14,044 nucleotides of DNA from an uncultured Collinsella sp. (lineage in GTDB: Bacteria > Actinomycetota > Coriobacteriia > Coriobacteriales > Coriobacteriaceae): contig UROR01000045.1 of the NCBI GenBank assembly GCA_900549535.1, positions 1 to 14,044 on the forward strand, given 5' to 3'. The first letter of the stretch is position 1; the number at the start of each line of letters is the position of its first letter. A program made the translations under genes and the position numbers. Below, in pieces: positions 1 through 5,754 of the stretch. The notes under the pieces are model-generated. The model was not told the DNA's origin. It did no database searches and was given only the letters and a program-made list of their open reading frames with translations.

Positions 1-1659
1 GAGCAGGTTATAGCGCATGGCGTCGGCGCCGTACATGCCAATGAGGTCCATGGGGTCTACGCCGTTGCCCTTGGACTTGGACGTGCGGCTGCCGTCCTTG
101 GCCAGGATCGTCGGGTAGATGACGACGTCCTTAAACGGCACCTCGTCCAGGAAGTACAACGAGCTCATAACCATGCGGGCGACCCACAGCGCGATGATGT
201 CGCGCGCGGTGACGAGCGCCGTCGTGGGGTGATGCCCCTCGAGCAGCTCCGGCTTTTGCGGCCAGCCCTGCGTGGCGAAGGTCCACAGCTGCGAGCTGAA
301 CCAAGTGTCCAGCACGTTCTCGTCCTGATGCACGTGATGGCCGCCGCACTTGGGGCACACGTCGGTGTCCTCGGTAAGGGCGTCCTCCCAGCCGCAGTCC
401 TCGCAGTAGAACACGGGGATGCGGTGGCCCCACCACAGCTGGCGGCTGATGCACCAGTCCTTGAGGTTCTCCATCCAGGTGGTGTAGGTCTGCGTCCAGC
501 GCGAGGGGTGGAAGGTGACCTTGCCGGATTTGACGGCGTCAAGCGCCGGCCCCTTGAGCTTATCGACGGCCACAAACCACTGCTCGGACAGCCACGGCTC
601 AAGCGCGGCGTCGCAACGGTAGCAGTGCATGACGGAGTGGTCGTGCTCCTCGACGTGGTCGAGCAGGCCGTGCTCGTCGAACCACTTGATGACGGCCTCG
701 CGGCACTCGTCGCGGTTCATGCCGGTGAACTCGCCGTAGCCCTCGACGACCACCGCGTGCTCGTCGAAGATGTTGCTCTGCGGCAGGTCGTGGGCCTGAC
801 CCATGGCGTAGTCGTTGGGGTCGTGGGCTGGGGTGACCTTAACGAAGCCGGAGCCAAAGTTGGCGTCGACATGCCAATCCTCAAAGATGGGGATCTCGCG
901 GTCGACGATGGGAAGCTTGACGGTCTTGCCCACGAAGGCGGCCTTCTCGGGGTCCTTCGGGGAGACAGCGACGCCCGTGTCGCCGAGCATGGTCTCGGGG
1001 CGAGTGGTGGCGACGACGATGTAATCCTGGCCGTTGACCGGCTCGGTCAGCGGGTAGCGCAGGTGCCACAGGTGGCCCTTCTCGTCCTTATACTCGGCCT
1101 CGTCGTCCGAGATGGCGGTGGTGCAGTTGGGGCACCAGTTAACGATACGCTTGCCACGGTAGATCAGGCCGTCGTGGTACCAATCGCAGAAGACCTTACG
1201 CACGGCCTGTGCGTAATCCTCGTCCATGGTGAAGCGCTCGTTGTCGAAGTCGACGGAGCAACCCATGCGCTTGATCTGCTCGACGATGATGCCGCCGTAC
1301 TCGTGGGTCCAGTCCCAGCAGGCGTCGACAAACTTATCGCGACCGATCTCCAGGCGGCTGATGCCCTCGCTCTTGAGCTTCTTGTCGACCTTGGTCTGCG
1401 TGGCGATACCGGCGTGGTCGGTGCCGAGCACCCAGCGCGTGGACTTGCCGCGCATGCGGGCCATACGGACGATGGCGTCCTGGATGGAGTCGTCGGTGGC
1501 GTGACCCATGTGGAGCTTGCCGGTCACGTTGGGAGGCGGAATGGTGACGGTGCAGTCGCCCACGCCCTCACGGCGCTTATAGTAGCCGCCGTCGAGCCAC
1601 TTCTGCAGGATCGCCGGCTCGTTGGTCGACGGATCGTAGTTCTTGGGCATTTCTTCCAT
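1..1659 (-). CDS. valS: Valine--tRNA ligase (ValRS), N-terminal ~553 residues, 3' end beyond the window
   Basis: Charges tRNA-Val with valine in the cytoplasm (class I synthetase). The N-terminus carries PPPNVTGKLHMGHA with the HIGH-type signature HMGH at residues 50-53. Mid-protein are the CP1 editing-domain motifs TTRPETMLGDTGVAV and TPAHDPNDYAMG, and two CxxC pairs (WCPNC; YCEDCGW...CPKCGG). Near the left edge is the second signature loop, read here as RTSKS (residues 525-529) followed by KGNGVDP. ValRS is usually about 880 residues, so roughly 63% is present. I chose ATG at 1659 because GGGAG lies 6 bases upstream; the in-frame ATG at 1650 (MPKNYDP) has no well-placed Shine-Dalgarno. The gene is preceded by a 115-bp palindrome in what must be its leader, and is separated from clpX by the clpX terminator, so it is probably transcribed on its own. 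No T-box signature was found. Family identification is firm. Confidence 0.96.
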   Translation of the reverse strand, partial: MEEMPKNYDPSTNEPAILQKWLDGGYYKRREGVGDCTVTIPPPNVTGKLHMGHATDDSIQDAIVRMARMRGKSTRWVLGTDHAGIATQTKVDKKLKSEGISRLEIGRDKFVDACWDWTHEYGGIIVEQIKRMGCSVDFDNERFTMDEDYAQAVRKVFCDWYHDGLIYRGKRIVNWCPNCTTAISDDEAEYKDEKGHLWHLRYPLTEPVNGQDYIVVATTRPETMLGDTGVAVSPKDPEKAAFVGKTVKLPIVDREIPIFEDWHVDANFGSGFVKVTPAHDPNDYAMGQAHDLPQSNIFDEHAVVVEGYGEFTGMNRDECREAVIKWFDEHGLLDHVEEHDHSVMHCYRCDAALEPWLSEQWFVAVDKLKGPALDAVKSGKVTFHPSRWTQTYTTWMENLKDWCISRQLWWGHRIPVFYCEDCGWEDALTEDTDVCPKCGGHHVHQDENVLDTWFSSQLWTFATQGWPQKPELLEGHHPTTALVTARDIIALWVARMVMSSLYFLDEVPFKDVVIYPTILAKDGSRTSKSKGNGVDPMDLIGMYGADAMRYNLL

Positions 1660-1679
1660 ATATCTCTCCCTTGCCCATC

Positions 1680-1794
1680 GGGGAGGAATGTAGGCCCGAT
1701 TTTCGCTCGGTCAAGTCCTGGCTCGCACGAAGACCACATTAAGTGGTCTTCGGCTCGTGCGGAATCTACGAAAATCGGGCCTACATTCCTCCCC
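1680..1794. repeat. 115-bp palindromic element with perfect 26-bp terminal inverted repeats, in the valS leader
   Basis: Bases 1680-1705 are the exact reverse complement of 1769-1794; the arms begin GGGGAGGAATG. Nested inside is a second inverted repeat: AGACCAC (1731-1737) pairs with GTGGTCT (1743-1749) around the loop ATTAA, extended by CGCACGA (1724-1730) and TCGTGCG (1755-1761) across a bulge. On the minus strand the element ends 20 bases before the valS start codon, so a valS transcript begun upstream would carry a very stable hairpin close to its ribosome binding site. No flanking target-site duplication is evident. It may be a MITE- or REP-like element or a leader regulatory structure. 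Confidence 0.85.
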
Positions 1795-1880
1795 TTAGGT
1801 ATCGATTACTTCAGTCTGAATGGACTTTGCTGAGACTTTAAACAAACACACAGAATAACACAGGTAGTTGGGGTTATTGC

Positions 1881-1925
1881 GTATATATAAAATAGCCTCC
1901 GACCGCGGGTGGTCGGAGGCTATTT
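1881..1925 (-). terminator. Intrinsic terminator of the clpX transcript
   Basis: A perfect 15-bp stem is formed by 1890-1904 and 1911-1925 with a six-base loop. Read on the minus strand the stem is CG-rich (CCTCCGACC core) and runs into TATTTTATATATA. It lies 22 bases after the clpX stop codon and should separate clpX from valS. Confidence 0.88.
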
Positions 1926-1946
1926 GCAAACACGTTTTAGGCTGGT

Positions 1947-3356
1947 TTAGCCGTAGATGCGCTGGGGCTGTTCTTCGCCCTTTACGGAGGCTTCGGTCAC
2001 GATGACCTTGGTGACGCCTTCCTCGCTGGGCAGATCGAACATTGTCTGCTGCAACACGTCCTCGCAGATGGAGCGCAGGCCGCGGGCGCCGGTCTTGCGG
2101 GCGAGCGCCATGCGGGCGATCTCGTGCAGGGCCGCGTCCTCAAACTCAAGCTCAACGTCCTCGAGCTGGAACATCTTGCGGTACTGACGCACCACGGCGT
2201 TCTTGGGCTCGGTCAGAATCGACACCAAGTCGTCCTCGTCAAGCGCCTGCGTCTGGGTGACGACGGGCGTACGTCCCACAAACTCGGGAATCATGCCAAA
2301 GGCGTTGAGGTCCTGCGGGAGCACCTGACGCAGCAGGTCGTTCTCGTCGACCGAGGTGGGGCCGGCGATCTCGGAGTTAAAGCCCACGCCCCTGTTGCCC
2401 ACGCGATCGGCGATGATCTTGTCCAGCCCCACAAAGGCACCGCCGCAGATGAACAGGATGTTGGTCGTGTCGATCTGCAGCAGCTCCTGCTGGGGATGCT
2501 TGCGGCCACCGGTGGGCGGAACGCTGGCCACCGTACCCTCAAGAATCTTAAGCAGCGCCTGCTGAACGCCCTCGCCCGAAACATCGCGGGTAATGGAGAG
2601 GTTCTCGGCCTTGCGGGCGATCTTGTCGATCTCGTCCACGTAGATAATGCCAACCTGCGCGCGCTCGATATCGCCATCGGCGGCATTGATGAGCTTGAGC
2701 AGGATGTTCTCCACGTCCTCGCCCACGTAGCCGGCCTCGGTGAGCGCGGTGGCGTCGGCGATGGCAAACGGCACCTCGAGGATGCGCGCGAGCGTCTGGG
2801 CCAACAGGGTCTTGCCAGTACCGGTGGGACCGAGCAGCAGGATGTTGGACTTGGCGAGCTCTACCTCGTCCATATCGTCATCGAACTGCGAGCCCATGTC
2901 GTCATCAAAGGCAGACACCGCAGCGCCGCCCTCAATCACGCGGCGATAGTGGTTGTACACGGCCACCGACATGGCGCGCTTGGCGTCCTCCTGGCCCATG
3001 ACATAAGCCGAAAGCTCGTCATAGATCTCGTGCGGCGTCGGCACATGCGTAATGACCTGACGGGCGTCGTCCTCCAGCTCAAAACCCTCGGCCTCAGGAT
3101 CTACAGCAGGCTGACCGGCAGCCTGGCCGTGGTCGCTGAGAAAGCCCGGCAGCTTGCCGTTACGGGCAGCGTCCATAAAGTCCGAAGCCAGCGACTCCTC
3201 GAGAATCTCGGAGCAGGCGGCAACGCACTCGTCGCAGATAAAGATGTTGGTCGGACCCTTTACAAGGCGGCGAACCTGCCCCTGCTCTTTTCCGCAGAAG
3301 GAGCAGCGGATGGGGTTGCCATTCTCGTCAAAGTTGTCCTGCATGTTTCCTGCCAT
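1947..3356 (-). CDS. clpX: ClpX, ATP-dependent unfoldase subunit of the ClpXP protease
   Basis: A hexameric AAA+ unfoldase that recognises substrates and feeds them into ClpP in the cytoplasm. The N-terminal zinc-binding domain has C18, C21, C41 and C44 (CSFCGK...CDEC). The AAA+ core shows Walker A GPTGTGKT (176-183), pore loop GYVGED (209-214), Walker B IIYVDEID (237-244), the RKH loop (285-287), a ClpP-docking loop read as VGF (324-326) instead of the more common IGF/LGF, and sensor 2 GARGLR (423-428). At 469 residues it is longer than the usual 420-430. The excess includes an Asp-rich insert at about 145-164 just before Walker A and an acidic linker at about 75-98. The ATG follows the clpP stop with one base between, and AAGGA inside the end of clpP serves as ribosome binding site, so the two genes are translationally coupled. 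Terminator follows. Confidence 0.98.
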   Translation of the reverse strand: MAGNMQDNFDENGNPIRCSFCGKEQGQVRRLVKGPTNIFICDECVAACSEILEESLASDFMDAARNGKLPGFLSDHGQAAGQPAVDPEAEGFELEDDARQVITHVPTPHEIYDELSAYVMGQEDAKRAMSVAVYNHYRRVIEGGAAVSAFDDDMGSQFDDDMDEVELAKSNILLLGPTGTGKTLLAQTLARILEVPFAIADATALTEAGYVGEDVENILLKLINAADGDIERAQVGIIYVDEIDKIARKAENLSITRDVSGEGVQQALLKILEGTVASVPPTGGRKHPQQELLQIDTTNILFICGGAFVGLDKIIADRVGNRGVGFNSEIAGPTSVDENDLLRQVLPQDLNAFGMIPEFVGRTPVVTQTQALDEDDLVSILTEPKNAVVRQYRKMFQLEDVELEFEDAALHEIARMALARKTGARGLRSICEDVLQQTMFDLPSEEGVTKVIVTEASVKGEEQPQRIYG

Positions 3357-3357
3357 C

Positions 3358-3978
3358 CTAGGCGTCCTTCGCGGCGAGATCGCGCGAGGTGACGATACGG
3401 TCGATCAGGCCGTAGTCGAGGGCCTCGGCAGCGGTCAGGTAGTTGTCGCGCTCGGTGTCGGCCTGGACCTTCTCGATAGGCTGGCCAGAGGCGTCGGACA
3501 GGATCTGGTTGAGCTCGCGGCGGGTCTTCTTGATCTCCTCGGCCACGATCTCGATCTCGGTCTGCTGACCTTGAGCACCGCCGCTGGGCTGGTGAATCAT
3601 GACCTTGGAGTGCGGCAGGCAGAAGCGCTTGCCCTTGGCGCCGGCCGAAAGCAGCACGGCAGCCATAGACGCGGCCATACCGACGCAGATGGTGGAGACC
3701 TGCGGCTTGATGAAGTTCATGGTGTCAAGAATCGCCAGGCCAGAGTAAACCTCGCCACCGGGCGAATTGATGTAGAGCGAGATATCCTTCTCGGCATCCT
3801 GGCTCTCAAGATGCAGCAGCTGGGCAACGACCAGGTTGGCGCTGACGGAGTTGATCTCCTCGCCCAAGAAGATGATGCGGTCGTTGAGCAGGCGCGAATA
3901 GATATCGTAGCTGCGCTCGCCGCGCGGCGTCTGCTCGATAACGTATGGCACGAGGGCGGAATCGAACTTAGCGATCAT
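3358..3978 (-). CDS. clpP: ClpP, serine peptidase subunit of the Clp protease
   Basis: Forms the tetradecameric proteolytic chamber that degrades proteins delivered by ClpX or ClpC. In the 206-residue form the catalytic triad is Ser104 (GMAASMAA), His129 (MIHQPSGG) and Asp178 (DTERDNY). The oxyanion/strand motif INSPGGEVYSG is also intact. Three in-frame ATGs occur close together (3990, 3984, 3978). I prefer 3978 because GGAG lies exactly 6 bases upstream and the protein then starts MIAKFDSALVP; starting at 3990 would add MEMR. The gene sits in the conserved order tig-clpP-clpX and is separated from clpX by a single base. A hairpin lies between tig and clpP, so clpP may be transcribed by read-through from tig or from a promoter near 4070-4100. 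The protein lacks a long propeptide. Confidence 0.97.
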   Translation of the reverse strand: MIAKFDSALVPYVIEQTPRGERSYDIYSRLLNDRIIFLGEEINSVSANLVVAQLLHLESQDAEKDISLYINSPGGEVYSGLAILDTMNFIKPQVSTICVGMAASMAAVLLSAGAKGKRFCLPHSKVMIHQPSGGAQGQQTEIEIVAEEIKKTRRELNQILSDASGQPIEKVQADTERDNYLTAAEALDYGLIDRIVTSRDLAAKDA

Positions 3979-4011
3979 ACGCATCTCCATTTCTCTTACG
4001 GACCAATAGTG

Positions 4012-4064
4012 GTTCTAGATAAACGTACGGTGCCCGCATGCTATGCATTGGCTGGCACCGTACG
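4012..4064 (-). terminator. Hairpin between tig and clpP, probable (partial) terminator of tig
   Basis: CGTACGGTGCC (4024-4034) and GGCACCGTACG (4054-4064) form a perfect 11-bp stem with a 19-base loop that itself contains a small GCATGC palindrome. On the minus strand the stem is followed by TTTATCT, a short U-rich run. It lies about 75 bases after the tig stop. Because clpP starts only about 45 bases beyond it, it may attenuate rather than fully stop transcription, or be an operator. Confidence 0.6.
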
Positions 4065-4140
4065 AAGCAACCGGATAACCGGTGTATAACTTTACCCCAT
4101 CACGGGCACATGCATGCGCTCGCGAGCAAGGTGGCGAGAA

Positions 4141-5442
4141 TTACTCGGCGTCCTTGGCGGTCTCGTCGACCTCGGTCACCTTGGCGTTCTCGACCAGGTG
4201 ATCGACGGCCTTGGAGCGACGGATGGACTCGCGGACGGCAGGCATGCGGCCATCGGCGATGAACTCAGCCTTGGAAGCCTCGACGTCCTTGACGCCGGCC
4301 TTCTCGAACTCGGCGTTGATGTCGTCCTCGGTGACCTCGATCTTGAGCTCACGGGCGAGGGCGTCGAGCGCCAGGGACTCACGGGCAACGTCGTTGGCCT
4401 GCTTGTGCAGGTCGCCAATGAACTGCTCCATGGTCAGACCGGAAGCGGGCAGCCAGGTGTCCAGCGTCATGCCGCGGGCAGCGAGGTTGGACAGGAAGTT
4501 CTGGCCAAGCTCCTCAAAGACGGACTGCTCGTAGTCGGCGTCCATCTCGTCGAGCTGCAGGCGCTCGGCGAGAGCAGAGACGCAACGGTTCTCCTTCTCG
4601 GCCGGGAGGCGGGAAGCCTTGTCCTGCTCGATCTCGATCTTGATGGCGTCGCGCATGGCGTCGATGCTGTCGAAGCCGAAGTCGGACTTGACGAGCTCAT
4701 CGGTGAGCTCGGGGGTGTTGCGGACCTTGATGCCCTTGACGGTGACCTCGACGGTGTGGGTCTCGGCCTCCTCGCCCTCCTCGACCTCGTCGGTCCAGGT
4801 GACGGTCTTGACGTCGTCAACGTTAGCGCCGATCAGGGCCTCGTTGAACTCCTTGGGGTTGCTGTCGCTACCGGCGATGAGCATGCGGCCCTCGGCAGCG
4901 AAGTTGTCGGCGTTCTCGACGGCCTTGAGGTTGACGGTGACGTAGTCCTCGGCCTCGGCGGCGCGACCCTCGACGTCCTCGAAGGTGGCACGGTAGTTGA
5001 GGAGCATCTCGACCTGGTTGTTGATCTCGGACTCGGTGACCTCCGCGGGAGGCATCTCGATCTCGACAGCGTCGAAGGAGGAGAGCTCGGCAGCAGGACG
5101 CAGGGAGAACTCGACGGTGTAGGTGTAGTCCTCGTGATCCTTAGCGAGGTCGAGCTCCTTGTAGTCACCGTTCTTGGTGGGGACGATGTCCAGCTCGTTG
5201 AGGACGGCGGGCTCGTTGGCGGCGATCAGGTCGTTGGTGGCCTGAGCGAGGGTAGCCTCGGCGCCAAGAGTGGAGTCGATGACCGGACGGGGAGCCTTGC
5301 CGGCACGGAAGCCCGGGAAGCGGTACTTCTTGGCGGTGTCCTTGTAGGCCTTCTTAATCGCGGCGTCGACGTCGGCGGCCGGGATGGTGACCGTAGCGGT
5401 GAGCTTGGCGTCCTTGACGTCAGAAGCGGTGATGTTCAACAC
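4141..5442 (-). CDS. tig: Trigger factor, ribosome-associated chaperone and peptidyl-prolyl isomerase
   Basis: Binds at the ribosome exit tunnel and shields nascent chains. The N-terminal domain carries the ribosome-docking signature GFRAGKAP at 44-51, nearly the same position as in E. coli. A central FKBP-like PPIase domain spans about residues 145-245, and a long helical, charge-rich C-terminal chaperone domain follows, ending in an acidic tail. From the GTG at 5442 the protein is 433 residues, matching the usual ~430. AGGAGG (5446-5451) precedes this GTG by only 3 bases; the next codon, TTG at 5439, is spaced at 6 bases and is an equally plausible start (MNITASD). The upstream in-frame ATG at 5454 overlaps the Shine-Dalgarno and is unlikely. 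It is first in the tig-clpP-clpX block, directly downstream of tRNA-Leu on the same strand. Confidence 0.97.
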   Translation of the reverse strand: MLNITASDVKDAKLTATVTIPAADVDAAIKKAYKDTAKKYRFPGFRAGKAPRPVIDSTLGAEATLAQATNDLIAANEPAVLNELDIVPTKNGDYKELDLAKDHEDYTYTVEFSLRPAAELSSFDAVEIEMPPAEVTESEINNQVEMLLNYRATFEDVEGRAAEAEDYVTVNLKAVENADNFAAEGRMLIAGSDSNPKEFNEALIGANVDDVKTVTWTDEVEEGEEAETHTVEVTVKGIKVRNTPELTDELVKSDFGFDSIDAMRDAIKIEIEQDKASRLPAEKENRCVSALAERLQLDEMDADYEQSVFEELGQNFLSNLAARGMTLDTWLPASGLTMEQFIGDLHKQANDVARESLALDALARELKIEVTEDDINAEFEKAGVKDVEASKAEFIADGRMPAVRESIRRSKAVDHLVENAKVTEVDETAKDAE

Positions 5443-5463
5443 GTTCCTCCTCATACTGCCCAG

Positions 5464-5493
5464 CTTATCTGAGGTGCTGGTACCTTTATGCAA
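5464..5493 (-). promoter_or_regulatory. Candidate tig promoter
   Basis: On the minus strand TTGCAT (5488-5493) and GATAAG (5464-5469) are separated by 18 bases, resembling -35 and -10 boxes with 3/6 and 4/6 matches. Transcription would start close to 5457, giving a leader of under 20 bases that still contains the AGGAGG site. The matches are weak. Confidence 0.3.
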
Positions 5494-5530
5494 CAAAGTG
5501 TCGCGACGGCCGAGGCCGACGCTGGTGCGT

Positions 5531-5614
5531 TGGTGCGGGCGAAAGGACTCGAACCTTCACGGGAATCCCACCAGAACCTAAATCTGGCGCGTCTACCAAT
5601 TCCGCCACGCCCGC
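5531..5614 (-). tRNA. tRNA-Leu, anticodon TAG
   Basis: An 84-base cloverleaf with the 3' CCA encoded (5531-5533). The acceptor stem GCGGGCG (5' end at 5614) pairs with CGCCCGC. The D-loop is the class II type (TTGGTAGA). The anticodon stem CCAGA/TCTGG holds the loop TTTAGGT, giving anticodon TAG, which reads CUN leucine codons. The variable arm is long (TGGGATTCCCGT), as expected for tRNA-Leu. The T-loop is TTCGAGT with stem GAAGG/CCTTT. It lies 89 bases upstream of tig on the same strand. Confidence 0.97.
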
Positions 5615-5633
5615 ATGAGCGCACAGACTAGGA

Positions 5634-5639
5634 ATGATA
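5634..5639 (-). promoter_or_regulatory. Candidate -10 box for tRNA-Leu
   Basis: TATCAT on the minus strand (5/6 to TATAAT) would start transcription about 13 bases before the mature tRNA 5' end. No convincing -35 box is seen at 16-18 bases upstream. Confidence 0.35.
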
Positions 5640-5699
5640 GCAGATACGAACGGCAAGCGCACGCACACGTTTTACAGGCTCACGACCTCACCACGAGTG

Positions 5700-5725
5700 C
5701 AAAAGGCGGGGCGAGTTGCCCCGCC
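5700..5725 (-). terminator. Intrinsic terminator of the molybdenum hydroxylase operon
   Basis: GGCGGGGC (5705-5712) and GCCCCGCC (5718-5725) form a perfect 8-bp GC stem with a five-base loop. On the minus strand it is followed by TTTTGC. It lies 29 bases after the stop codon of the large hydroxylase subunit. Confidence 0.8.
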
Positions 5726-5754
5726 CCGCCAATTACGACTTGTTCGCTGACCCG

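Noticed and set aside
229..1833. A 534-codon plus-strand frame opposite valS
   Set aside because: Same cause as above: stop-poor antisense of a GC-rich gene. ValRS motifs are clear on the minus strand.
1660..1880. T-box riboswitch for valS
   Set aside because: The conserved T-box sequence, specifier loop layout and antiterminator are not visible; the region is a symmetric palindrome instead.
2124..5472. Long plus-strand frames opposite clpX (2124-3392), clpP (3154-4089) and tig (4114-5472)
   Set aside because: They mirror genes of certain identity, have no domain and no good ribosome site.
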